Assembly: GCF_038725785.1 (NCBI RefSeq) | Contig: NZ_CP109796.1 | Location: 2,480,001 to 2,544,000, forward strand | DNA length: 64,000 bases | Origin: Termitidicoccus mucosus | GTDB lineage: Bacteria > Verrucomicrobiota > Verrucomicrobiia > Opitutales > Opitutaceae | Direction: 5' to 3' | Part shown: one piece after another, positions 17,705 through 25,380 of the stretch | How the letters are laid out: each line of letters starts with the position of its first letter | How positions within the stretch are numbered: position 1 is the first letter of the stretch | Made by a program: the position numbers and the translations under genes | Notes under the pieces: generated by a model | What the model was told of the DNA's origin: nothing | Seen by the model: only the letters and a program-made list of their open reading frames with translations | Databases searched by the model: none

Positions 17705-20599
17705 ATGCACTTCGACCTCGACCAGCGCACCGCCAGCCTGAGTGTCGGCGAATTCGCCGATTTCACACTCGGCCCGCGCGACGCGCTCGGCGGCCCCGCC
17801 GGCCTCTGGCGCGCGCAACTCGGCACGCACTGGCACAACCAGCTTCGCGACCACGCCGCCTCAGACCACCCCGGCGCTCGCTTCGAAGTGCCCGTCACCG
17901 GAAAAATCTTTCACCGCGGCTGGACGCTCACCCTCACCGGCCGCATCGACCAAATCCTCCCCGACGCCGCCGCTGGCGGCGAAGTGGCAGGTGACAAGGG
18001 ACAAGTGGCAAGAAATGAGACCCGCGACGGAGACGCCCATGCCTCCGCCGTCCCGCGCGCCGCCACGCTGCGCGAAATCAAAACCGTCACCCGCGCGCTC
18101 CCCGCCGACGAGTCCGAGCTCCGCGCCGATTACCCCGCCTATTTTGTCCAGATCGCCGCCTACGTGGAGTTGCTTCGCCGCCCCGCCGACGAGGCCACGG
18201 CGGATTCCGGCGACGCGCATTTATCCCGGCCTTCCACGCCTCGCGCTTCCAGCTCTTCGCTTCGCGGCGAGCTGCACTTCGTCGAAGTCGCCAGCGGTCT
18301 TGCGCAGACGGTTCCGCTCGCGCCCGCCGACGACAACCGTTTCCGCGCCCAGCTCGAACGCGTCACCGAGTTCCTCGACCTCCGCCACCGCGCCCGCGAG
18401 CGCCTCCGCCACCTCCGCTTCCGCCCGCCCTTCCCCACCCTGCGTCCCGGCCAGGAGACCACGCAGGCCGACCTCGCCGCCGCGCTCGCCGCGCACCCCA
18501 TCGTGTTTTTCGAGGCCCCGACCGGCTTCGGCAAAACCGGCGCTCTTCTCCATCTCGCGCTCGGCCAGCTCCGCGCCGGCCGCTTCGACCGCGTCCTCTA
18601 CCTCACGAGCAAGGCCACCGGCCAGCTCCAGGTCATGCGCACCCTGCGCGACATGACAGAGTCCTCGCCGCCGTTTAATGCGGAATGTGAAACACCGTCC
18701 GCCACCAGCGCCCCTGCCGGCGATGCCGTTTCCGCCGGCGCGGTAGCGCCCCATTCCGCAATCCGCAATCCGCAATCCGCATTTCCCCCCGCTCCTGTCA
18801 CCGCCTGGCTCGTCCGCCCCAAGCGCGAACACTGCATCCACCACACCTACCACTGCACCCGCGACGCCTGCCCCTACCTCTCCGAACTCGAAACCCGCTG
18901 GGCGCGCTCCGGGCTCGCCCGCTTTTACCTCCTCGAAAACGAACCCCGCGACCTCGCCGCTCTCCGCGCCGCCGGACGCGAGGCCTCCATCTGCCCCTAC
19001 GAAATCACCCGCGCCGCCCTCCCCTTCAACGATCTCTGGATCGGCGACTACAACTACGTCTTCTCCCCGGCCCACAACCGCGTCTTTCTCGACCAGCCCA
19101 CCTTCGACCCCGCCCGCACGCTCCTCCTCATCGACGAAGCCCACAACCTCCCCTCGCGCGTCGCCGACGTCTATTCGCACGCGCTCGACGCCGACACCGC
19201 CGCCGCCGTTTCCGCCTGGCTGCACCGCACCCGCGCCCCCGCCGCGCTCGCCAACGCCTGGGACCATCTCTCGCACTACCTCTCGCGCCTCCCCCGCGCC
19301 GACTCCCTCTCCCTCGCCGACGAGGACGATGCCCGCCATCTTCTCGAAACCCTCGCGCCGCTCATCACCGGCACGCCCCTCGACACCGAACAAATCCCCG
19401 CCGACATCGCCGAGCACCTCTGGCAGATTCCCGCGCTCGCCGACGAACTCGCCCGCATCGACCTGCCCCGCCTCTGGTGGAGCCCGCGTCACGCCGCGCT
19501 CGTCATCACCTGTCTCGATCCCGCCCCCGTCATCGGCCCCGCCCTGCGCCAGTTCGGGGCTGTGATACTCGCCTCCGCCACGCTTTCGCCCGCCGATGTT
19601 TTTGCCGAGACATGCGGCCTCCTTGAAGAAGGCGGATTGCGGAAGACGGATTGTGAAATTGTCCAAAAAGCACCGCACCCCGCCGATATCGCCAGCCACC
19701 CATCAGTCGCATCGGCCCCATCAGTCCCATTGCCCTTCCCCTCGCCCTCCGCTTCCGCCGCCGGCGCGGCGGCACCCAACATCCAAAATCGCCTCGGCTC
19801 CCTCACCAAGCGCGACACCAAAAAACTCTTCGCCCAACTCACCACCGGCGCGAAGCTCCTGCATGCCGCCGAAACCCGCCACGCCCTTGCGCCCTGCCAC
19901 GTCCGCGCCGCGACCCCATGGCGCGACCGCGCCTACGACATCGCCATCGACCTCCGTGCCGACACCACCTACCAGCAGCGCGCCCGCCATGCCCCGCTCA
20001 CCGCCGCCGCCATCGCCGCCCTCTGCGCCGCCTCGCCGTCGGCCCCCGTCGCCATCTTCTTCCCCAGCTACGCCTACGCCGAGCACATCAAGACCGCCCT
20101 CGACTCCGCCAATTCCGCATTCCGCACTCCGCATTCCGCATTCCTCCAGCCCCGCCTCCCCGACCTCGCCGCGCAAAACGCCTGGCTCGAAAACGCCCTT
20201 GCCGACCATCCCGGAGGCGCGCTCTTCCTCGTCCTTGGCAGCAGCTTCGCCGAAGGCATCGACCTCCTCGGCGGGCGCATCACGCACGCGATGGTCGTCG
20301 GCCCCGCGCTCCCCGAGGTGAACCCCGTCCAGCGCGCGCGCCTCGCAGAGCACACCCGCGTCCTCGGACGCGAGGCCGCCGCACGCCGCGTGTATCAAAT
20401 CCCCGGCATCCAGAAAGTAAACCAAGCCCTCGGACGCCTCGTGCGCGCCCCCGGCCAGCGCGTCCGGGCCCTTCTCCATTGCCGCCGCTTCGCCGAGCCA
20501 GGCTACCACGAACTCCTGGCCCCCGACTACCAAACCACCCGCCACCTCGCCACCGACGACGACCTCGCCGCGTGGCTGCATACAGAATCCGAATCGTGA
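17705..20599 (+). CDS. RecB-type nuclease fused to XPD/DinG-like iron-sulfur helicase
   Basis: The 964-aa protein has an N-terminal PD-(D/E)XK-like domain (GRIDQI, then LREIKTVTRAL and the YFVQIAAYVELLR helix), followed by a superfamily-2 helicase of the XPD/DinG class. Walker A is APTGFGKTGALL, Walker B is LLLIDEAHN, and motif VI is QALGRLVRAPGQR. Between them lie four cysteines (CIHHTYHC, DAC, ICPYEI) placed as in XPD 4Fe-4S domains. It probably unwinds and trims DNA during repair. At least four internal segments (about residues 93-115, 318-366, 639-696 and 800-816) are low-complexity and repeat-derived yet keep the frame. ATG 17705 is chosen because the conserved domain begins there. Confidence 0.85.
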   Translation: MHFDLDQRTASLSVGEFADFTLGPRDALGGPAGLWRAQLGTHWHNQLRDHAASDHPGARFEVPVTGKIFHRGWTLTLTGRIDQILPDAAAGGEVAGDKGQVARNETRDGDAHASAVPRAATLREIKTVTRALPADESELRADYPAYFVQIAAYVELLRRPADEATADSGDAHLSRPSTPRASSSSLRGELHFVEVASGLAQTVPLAPADDNRFRAQLERVTEFLDLRHRARERLRHLRFRPPFPTLRPGQETTQADLAAALAAHPIVFFEAPTGFGKTGALLHLALGQLRAGRFDRVLYLTSKATGQLQVMRTLRDMTESSPPFNAECETPSATSAPAGDAVSAGAVAPHSAIRNPQSAFPPAPVTAWLVRPKREHCIHHTYHCTRDACPYLSELETRWARSGLARFYLLENEPRDLAALRAAGREASICPYEITRAALPFNDLWIGDYNYVFSPAHNRVFLDQPTFDPARTLLLIDEAHNLPSRVADVYSHALDADTAAAVSAWLHRTRAPAALANAWDHLSHYLSRLPRADSLSLADEDDARHLLETLAPLITGTPLDTEQIPADIAEHLWQIPALADELARIDLPRLWWSPRHAALVITCLDPAPVIGPALRQFGAVILASATLSPADVFAETCGLLEEGGLRKTDCEIVQKAPHPADIASHPSVASAPSVPLPFPSPSASAAGAAAPNIQNRLGSLTKRDTKKLFAQLTTGAKLLHAAETRHALAPCHVRAATPWRDRAYDIAIDLRADTTYQQRARHAPLTAAAIAALCAASPSAPVAIFFPSYAYAEHIKTALDSANSAFRTPHSAFLQPRLPDLAAQNAWLENALADHPGGALFLVLGSSFAEGIDLLGGRITHAMVVGPALPEVNPVQRARLAEHTRVLGREAAARRVYQIPGIQKVNQALGRLVRAPGQRVRALLHCRRFAEPGYHELLAPDYQTTRHLATDDDLAAWLHTESES

Positions 20600-20686
20600 A
20601 AACGGGAAAAGCTGGCGCCGCTTCCCGGTTGCACCGCCAAAAACCTTCTCGCCTCCCGCCCGCGCTCCCGCGATAGTGACCGTTCC

Positions 20687-21721
20687 ATGAAAGCAGGCAT
20701 CATCGGCGCATCCGGTTATTCCGGTGAACTTCTCGTCAAGCTGCTCCTCGCGCACCCGCGGGTCGAACTCGCGGCGGTCACGTCGCGCTCCCAGGCGGGC
20801 AAGCCGCTCGCGAAGGTCATCCCCTCGCTGCGCGGACAGGACCGCGGCCTGAAATTCGTCGATTCCGACGCCGCCGCGCTCGCCGCCAGCGACATCGGCC
20901 TCTTTTTCCTCGCGCTTCCCCACGGCGCCGCCGCCGAATACGCCAAGGTGCTAGTCCCCGCCGGGAAACGCGTCATCGACCTCAGCGCCGACTTCCGCAT
21001 CGCCGACCTCGCCACCTACGAGCGCTACTATGGCAAACACCACGCGCCCGAACTCCTGCCGCATGCCCGCTTCGTGCTGCCCGAGCTCACGCCGCCCGAA
21101 TGGAAAACCGACGCGAACGTGGGGCTCCTCGCCGCGCCCGGCTGCTACCCCACCAGCATCCTCGTGCCGCTCGTCCCGCTGCTCCGCGACGGCGTCGCCG
21201 CGCGCGAGCACATCGTCGTCAATTCCAGCAGCGGCGTGAGCGGCGCCGGCAAGAAGATCGACGAGATGTATCTCTACGTCGAACGCGCCGAGAGCGTGAA
21301 AGCCTACGGCCTCGTGAAACACCGCCACCTCGCCGAGATCGAGGAGCAACTCGCCCTGCGCGCCACCGGCGGCGAACCGGTCGTCATCCAGTTCAACCCG
21401 CACCTCGCGCCCATGCGCCGCGGCATCGCCACCACCATCACCGTCCCGGCGAAAAACGCATTCATCGACGCGCTCTACGCCGCGTGGGAAAAGGCCTACG
21501 CGGGCCGCCCCTTCGTGCAAATTCTCCCCGCCGGCGAGACACCCGACACCGCGCACGTCACCGGCACGAACCGCGTTGACATGTCCGCCGTGCTCGACCC
21601 GCGCACGGGCAACTTCGTCATCACTTCCGCCTTGGACAATGTCGTGAAAGGCGCCAGCGGCCAGGCCGTGCAGATCATGAACCTCTGGTTCGGCTTCGAC
21701 GAGACCGCCGGCCTGATCTGA
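20687..21721 (+). CDS. argC: N-acetyl-gamma-glutamyl-phosphate reductase
   Basis: The 344-aa protein catalyses the NADPH-dependent third step of arginine synthesis. It starts with the nucleotide-binding loop GASGYSGEL and has the active-site Cys153 in APGCYPTSILVPL. The blocks FFLALPHGA, VIDLSADFRI and the NPHLAPMRRGI segment are typical. Length matches the family. It stands alone between the helicase gene and a strong terminator at 21730-21768; no other arg gene is in the window. Confidence 0.95.
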   Translation: MKAGIIGASGYSGELLVKLLLAHPRVELAAVTSRSQAGKPLAKVIPSLRGQDRGLKFVDSDAAALAASDIGLFFLALPHGAAAEYAKVLVPAGKRVIDLSADFRIADLATYERYYGKHHAPELLPHARFVLPELTPPEWKTDANVGLLAAPGCYPTSILVPLVPLLRDGVAAREHIVVNSSSGVSGAGKKIDEMYLYVERAESVKAYGLVKHRHLAEIEEQLALRATGGEPVVIQFNPHLAPMRRGIATTITVPAKNAFIDALYAAWEKAYAGRPFVQILPAGETPDTAHVTGTNRVDMSAVLDPRTGNFVITSALDNVVKGASGQAVQIMNLWFGFDETAGLI

Positions 21722-21729
21722 GGACTTGC

Positions 21730-21768
21730 GAGGAGGGCGAATCCGCCGTTCGCCCTCCTCCGTTTTTT
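21730..21768 (+). terminator. intrinsic terminator after argC
   Basis: An 11-bp stem GAGGAGGGCGA/TCGCCCTCCTC (21730-21740 and 21750-21760) is followed by C, G and six T (21763-21768). It lies between convergent genes. Confidence 0.92.
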
Positions 21769-21775
21769 GCCACGG

Positions 21776-22510
21776 TCACTCCGCCCGCCGCAGCACGAGC
21801 ATCGCATCCTCGCCGGTCGCGAGACTGTCGTCCGACTCGCGCAACTCGCCCGCCACGCCCAGGCGCGCGAGTTCATCGAGCAAGTCTCCAAGCTTCGGAT
21901 ACGGTTTTCCGCCCGGCCCGGACACGGGGTGCACGCGCGCCTCGCCCCGGCTCACGCGCGCCAGTTCGCGGCACGCCGCCACGTGAAACGCAAAATCGAA
22001 ACGCGCCTCGTGCTGAAACAGGAAATGAGCGCACAGCACCAGGTCAAACGCCCCGTCCGCAAACGGCAGCTCCGGCAATTCCGCGCCCACATAACGCCCG
22101 AGCACAAACCGCTCCGCGTAATCGTGCAGGAACCGCGCCGCCGCCGCCCGCCGCCGCGCCTCGGCCTCATTGACCGACGCAAACGCCCGGAAACGCGTCA
22201 GGCTCGGACGCGCTCGCAACCGGGCAAACACCTCGCGATAATCGATCGCGACATACGTCGCCAGCGCGTCGGCGGAGCGCCCGTAAAGCGGATCGACCGC
22301 CACCGCGTCGCAACCCAGCGCGCACGCCTCGGCGGTGAATGACGACGGCCCGGCGGCCACGTCCAGCACGGTGCGCCCGCGCAGGTCGGCGGCCGGATCG
22401 AGGGAGAAAAACTGCGCGTATTCCTCGAGCGCGCGCCCGAAAAACGGAACCGAATGATGCTCGGCCCCGGGATGACTGGTGAATGAATCGGTTGAAAGAA
22501 GAAGGCTCAT
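21776..22510 (-). CDS. class I SAM-dependent methyltransferase behind a Trp-codon attenuator
   Basis: ATG 22510 gives a 244-aa protein; the frame stays open upstream through the leader region but that part is not protein-like. The glycine-rich SAM loop VLDVAAGPSSFTAEA (about residues 45-60) and the following acidic residue in AVAVDPLYG are class I features, and FDLVLCAHFLFQHE is the post-II motif. The substrate is not identifiable. What is odd is the 5-prime region: a 30-codon ORF with five Trp codons, then an intrinsic terminator 120 bp before this start, so expression may depend on charged tRNA-Trp. The gene converges on argC and has no operon partner downstream. Confidence 0.8.
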   Translation of the reverse strand: MSLLLSTDSFTSHPGAEHHSVPFFGRALEEYAQFFSLDPAADLRGRTVLDVAAGPSSFTAEACALGCDAVAVDPLYGRSADALATYVAIDYREVFARLRARPSLTRFRAFASVNEAEARRRAAAARFLHDYAERFVLGRYVGAELPELPFADGAFDLVLCAHFLFQHEARFDFAFHVAACRELARVSRGEARVHPVSGPGGKPYPKLGDLLDELARLGVAGELRESDDSLATGEDAMLVLRRAE

Positions 22511-22630
22511 GATGGTGGTGGAATTTGCCTCGCGGCAGGGAGGCGGTGACAGGGGCGGTTTTTGTTGGAAATCAAGACGCTCCGGAAGGCGCGCCCGTTT
22601 CCACCGCCGGTGATTTTGGATCGTGGAAAC

Positions 22631-22665
22631 AAAAAACCCGGCTCTTGAAAAGGGCCGGGCTTGGC
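22631..22665 (-). terminator. attenuator terminator upstream of the methyltransferase
   Basis: On the minus strand an 8-bp stem GGGCCGGG-type hairpin (plus coordinates 22652-22659 with 22637-22644, loop 7 nt) is followed by six T (A at 22631-22636 on the plus strand). It sits between the Trp-rich leader ORF and the methyltransferase start. The upstream flank and arm, 22654-22665, can pair instead with 22724-22738 inside the leader ORF (12 bp with a 3-nt bulge), which would block the terminator. Confidence 0.85.
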
Positions 22666-22715
22666 TGGTTTTCGGGAAGCGACGCTCGCGGGCGCTCGCT
22701 CCGGACGCACATGCG

Positions 22716-22808
22716 TCACCATCGCCAAGCCGTCCGGCGCCACCACCAGCCGCGCGCATAAGTCATCGCGGGCACGGCATATTCGGCATAAGTGGCGGTG
22801 GCATTCAT
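22716..22808 (-). CDS. tryptophan-rich leader peptide (30 aa)
   Basis: Minus-strand ATG 22808 to TGA 22716 encodes 30 residues ending ARGWWWRRTAWRW: three tandem TGG codons at positions 21-23 and two more at 28 and 30, just before the stop. Three Trp in a row is the hallmark of trp-type attenuation leaders. A GGTGAT stretch lies a few bases before the ATG as a possible ribosome site. CCGGACG within codons 24-26 can pair with CGTCCGG just after the stop (plus 22731-22737 with 22701-22707). The terminator follows 50 bp later. The peptide has no expected function itself; its translation would sense tryptophan supply. Confidence 0.75.
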   Translation of the reverse strand: MNATATYAEYAVPAMTYARGWWWRRTAWRW

Positions 22809-22901
22809 AGATCACCGCTATCCATGCGCGGCAAAGCCTCCGGTGCAAGTTTGTTTTGTGAATTTCCGAGGGTTTCACCAAGCTGCGCCGTATCACCACG
22901 C

Positions 22902-23225
22902 ATGAACCAACCGCACGACCAAGACCCGCTCTCCAGCCTGCTGCAAAGCTGGCGGACGGCGCCGGCGCGCATCGGCGACGAGGAGTTTGCCGAGGACGTC
23001 TGGACGCGCATCGGCCCGCGCCGCGCCGCGGGCGGCACGGTGCTGTTCCGCCTGCTCGCGTCGCCGCTGGCGGCCTGTTTCCTCGTGATCGCCTCCGCGC
23101 TGGCCGGCGGCGGCGCGGCGCTCGCCTACACCCACGCGACGAAAACCGAACGCATGGCCACCGCCTACGTCCGCACCATCGACCCGCTCCAGATGGCGCA
23201 CGCCGGCGCCCACGCCGGGCATTGA
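22902..23225 (+). CDS. small single-pass membrane protein, candidate anti-sigma factor (CnrY-like position)
   Basis: The 107-aa protein has a cytoplasmic-looking, acidic N-terminal half (about residues 1-47), one hydrophobic helix (LLASPLAACFLVIASALAGGGAAL) and a short C-terminal tail with HAGAHAGH. The start at ATG 22902 is chosen because the upstream frame covers the Trp leader region on the other strand. It is the first of three genes followed by a periplasmic CnrX-like protein and an ECF sigma factor. By size, topology and order it corresponds to the anti-sigma CnrY/NccY, but no sequence signature proves this. Confidence 0.6.
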   Translation: MNQPHDQDPLSSLLQSWRTAPARIGDEEFAEDVWTRIGPRRAAGGTVLFRLLASPLAACFLVIASALAGGGAALAYTHATKTERMATAYVRTIDPLQMAHAGAHAGH

Positions 23226-23266
23226 GCGCCGCCCGCACATTCCGACAGTTCTTCCGCATACTCCTC

Positions 23267-23707
23267 ATGAAAAACCGCCGCGCCGCCGTCCTCATCCTGC
23301 TCGCCATCGCCAGCGGGCTGGCCGCGTTTTTCGCCACGCATGCGTTTCGCGCCGGCAGCCCGCCCGGCGACGAGATGCGCTGGCTGGCCGACGAGTTCGC
23401 ACTCACCCCGGCGCAGGCCGCCGCCATCCGACAACTCGAGGCCGACTACGCGCCGGTTTGCGCGGAGCACTGCCGCCGCATCAACGAAATCCGCGCCCGG
23501 CTCGCCGCGCTGGAAAAAAACTCGCCCGACTACGAGGCCGCGCGCGCGCAGTGGACCGAACTCGTCCGCGAATGCAACGCCGCCACCATGCGGCACCTCG
23601 AATCCGTCGCCGCCGCGATGTCGCCCGGGCAGGGCCGCCGCTACCTCGCCCTTGTCGTCCCGAAGCTCGCCCGGCACGAGCACACGCAGCCCTTCGGGTT
23701 GAAATAA
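23267..23707 (+). CDS. membrane-anchored periplasmic sensor, CnrX/metal-resistance (Spy/CpxP-like) type
   Basis: ATG 23267 gives 146 aa: an N-terminal anchor helix (AAVLILLAIASGLAAFFAT) then a helical periplasmic part with LTPAQAAAIRQLEADYAPVC, the LTPxQ pattern of Spy/CpxP and metal_resist proteins. Candidate metal ligands are the CAEHC cluster and the MRHLESVAAAM segment, echoing the His and Met ligands of CnrX. It lies 41 bp after the small membrane protein and 56 bp before the ECF sigma gene. I infer that it senses a metal or envelope stress and passes the signal through the membrane protein to the sigma factor. The inducer is unknown, and no efflux genes are adjacent. Confidence 0.65.
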   Translation: MKNRRAAVLILLAIASGLAAFFATHAFRAGSPPGDEMRWLADEFALTPAQAAAIRQLEADYAPVCAEHCRRINEIRARLAALEKNSPDYEAARAQWTELVRECNAATMRHLESVAAAMSPGQGRRYLALVVPKLARHEHTQPFGLK

Positions 23708-23763
23708 AACACGTCGCCCTCCCGCCGCCGCCAACGCGACCCGACACCGCACTCCCGCCGCAC

Positions 23764-24327
23764 ATGACGCCACCACCCGCCGTTCCCGGAGAAGACGCCG
23801 ATGACATGCAGGCGCTCCGGCGCGGCGACGACTCCGCGCTCGACCGGCTCATGGCCCGCTGGCAGACGCCGCTGCGCGCGTTCCTTTACCGTCACACGCA
23901 AAACGAATTCGACTCCCTCGACCTCGCGCAGGAAACCTTCGTGCGTGTTTACCGGCATCGCGACCGCTTCCGCCCGGAAGCCGCGCGCTTCTCGACCTGG
24001 CTTTTTTCCATCGCGCTCAATCTCGCCCGCGACCGCGCGCGCAGCCTTGGCCGCCGACCGACCACCGCGCTGGAAAATGCCCCCGAACAGATTGATCCCG
24101 TCGCGCATCCGCGCGCGCAAACCGAGTCGAACGAGCGCGCCGGGGCGGTGCGCGCCGCCATCGCCGAGCTGCCCGACGACCTGCGGGCGGCTGTCATTCT
24201 TTTTGAATACGAGGCGAAATCCCACGCCGAGATCGCGGCCATTGTGAAGGCCACGCCGAAGGCGGTCGAAACCCGCCTCTACCGCGCGCGTCAGCTCCTC
24301 CGCAAAAACCTCGCCCGCTGGTTGTGA
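23764..24327 (+). CDS. ECF-type RNA polymerase sigma factor
   Basis: The 187-aa protein has region 2 (LAQETFVRVYRHRDRFRPE, then FSTWLFSIALNLARDRAR) and region 4 (LPDDLRAAVILFEYEAKSHAEIAAIVKAT and ETRLYRARQLLRKNL), the usual two-domain layout of extracytoplasmic-function sigma factors. It directs RNA polymerase to a stress regulon. ATG 23764 is taken because the conserved part starts soon after; the frame is open earlier but overlaps the sensor gene. It is last in a sensor-sigma operon ordered like cnrYXH of Cupriavidus. A nested inverted repeat follows its stop. Confidence 0.9.
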   Translation: MTPPPAVPGEDADDMQALRRGDDSALDRLMARWQTPLRAFLYRHTQNEFDSLDLAQETFVRVYRHRDRFRPEAARFSTWLFSIALNLARDRARSLGRRPTTALENAPEQIDPVAHPRAQTESNERAGAVRAAIAELPDDLRAAVILFEYEAKSHAEIAAIVKATPKAVETRLYRARQLLRKNLARWL

Positions 24328-24332
24328 TGCCT

Positions 24333-24493
24333 GGCGTCCCGGCGGCACCGCGTAGCGCAGGCATCCTGCCTGCCGTCGAAATAGAAAGGCGCGAAGCGCC
24401 GCTGATTCTTTTTCAGGAAATAAATGAGCGCTTCGCGCGATAAATTAACGACGGCAGGCTGGATGCTGCGCTACGGAGTTACTGCGTGACGCC
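24333..24493. repeat. nested inverted repeat after the sigma gene
   Basis: Outer arms 24351-24378 (CGTAGCGCAGGCATCC...) and 24449-24475 match except for one indel and one base. Inner arms GCGCGAAGCGC (24389-24399) and GCGCTTCGCGC (24428-24438) are perfect. GGCGTC/GACGCC marks the ends (24333-24338 and 24488-24493). No gene is seen in this gap. Confidence 0.8.
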
Positions 24494-24506
24494 AGACGCG
24501 GCTCCC

Positions 24507-25151
24507 TCAGCGCGAACCGACGGGCGGGCCGAGCACTTCACGGAGAACGACGGCGCGACGGAGCGAACCGGGGTCGCGCAGGTCGTCGGAAACCGTGTCG
24601 CGGATGCGGTCGCGCGCGGAGCGCCCGGCCTTGATCGGGACGGACGGCGCGGCGGTCGCGAAAGCCTTGGCGCGGCGCTCGTCGATCTTGCGCTTCTCTT
24701 CCAACTCGCGCATTTGCTCGGCGAGTTTTTGCTGGCGCTCGGTATCGTCCCAATCAAAGGCGGGCGCGGCGTCGCGTTTTGCCTTTTCCACTTTCACCTG
24801 CGGCAGCGGCGGCGGCATGGCCGGCGCGGCACGCGGAACGGGCGGCGCGGCCGGTTGCGGCGCGGAAGGCTGGTCTTCCTGCCGGCCGGACATGCGCTCG
24901 AGGATCTTGCGGCGGATTTCCTCCTGAATGCGCCGGGTGCGTTCCGCCATCTCCAATTCCTCGTCGTCTTCGTCGAAAGGATGCGCGGGCCCTTCATCCG
25001 CGTCACGATTCTGCGACTGCTGCGCGCCGCGCTCGGCGGCGCGGCGCCGCTCTTCGCGCGCCTTCTTTGCCTTGGCCTGGTTGGCCAGAAATGCCACGAC
25101 AAAGAAAATGCCCATGAGGATGAGCTGGGGATGGTCGAGGAGCCATTTCAT
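24507..25151 (-). CDS. membrane-anchored coiled-coil protein of unknown function
   Basis: ATG 25151 gives 214 aa: one N-terminal membrane helix (PQLILMGIFFVVAFLA), a long charged coiled-coil stretch (about residues 25-85, rich in Arg, Lys and Glu), a Pro/Ala linker, a second charged helix, and a conserved-looking C-terminus SLRRAVVLREVLGPPVGSR. I recognise no family. It is last in a run with flotillin and NfeD genes but separated from floA by a repeat-rich gap, so the link is only positional. Residues before 25151 in the open frame come from the repeat and are excluded. Confidence 0.6.
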   Translation of the reverse strand: MKWLLDHPQLILMGIFFVVAFLANQAKAKKAREERRRAAERGAQQSQNRDADEGPAHPFDEDDEELEMAERTRRIQEEIRRKILERMSGRQEDQPSAPQPAAPPVPRAAPAMPPPLPQVKVEKAKRDAAPAFDWDDTERQQKLAEQMRELEEKRKIDERRAKAFATAAPSVPIKAGRSARDRIRDTVSDDLRDPGSLRRAVVLREVLGPPVGSR

Positions 25152-25210
25152 TTTTGTGGGGGAGAGCGGGAGGACGGTTGTGATTATATATGGCCGATGT
25201 GGAACGGAGG

Positions 25211-25365
25211 AAAAATCCCAAATCCCAATTTCCAAATCCCAAAGAAATCTCAAATTTCAAATCTCAAAATACCAGAGGAGGGACGCGGGAGCGTGGCTTT
25301 TGGGATTTTGTTTATTGATATTTGGAATTTTTTTGGGATTTGGGATTTTGGAATTTGTGATTTGC
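25211..25365. repeat. AT-rich inverted repeat of AAATCCCAA units
   Basis: The left arm (25211-25264) is built from AAATCCCAAATCCCAA-type words and the right arm (about 25300-25365) is its imperfect complement (TTTGGGATTTGGGATTTTGG). It lies between floA and the coiled-coil gene, and its base composition is sharply lower in GC than the genes around it. Confidence 0.75.
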
Positions 25366-25380
25366 GAGCGAGGCGAGCCG

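Noticed and set aside
25151-25253. N-terminal extension of the coiled-coil protein (MRFLWDLEIGIWDF)
   Set aside because: It comes from the AAATCCCAA repeat, and the membrane helix begins properly at ATG 25151.
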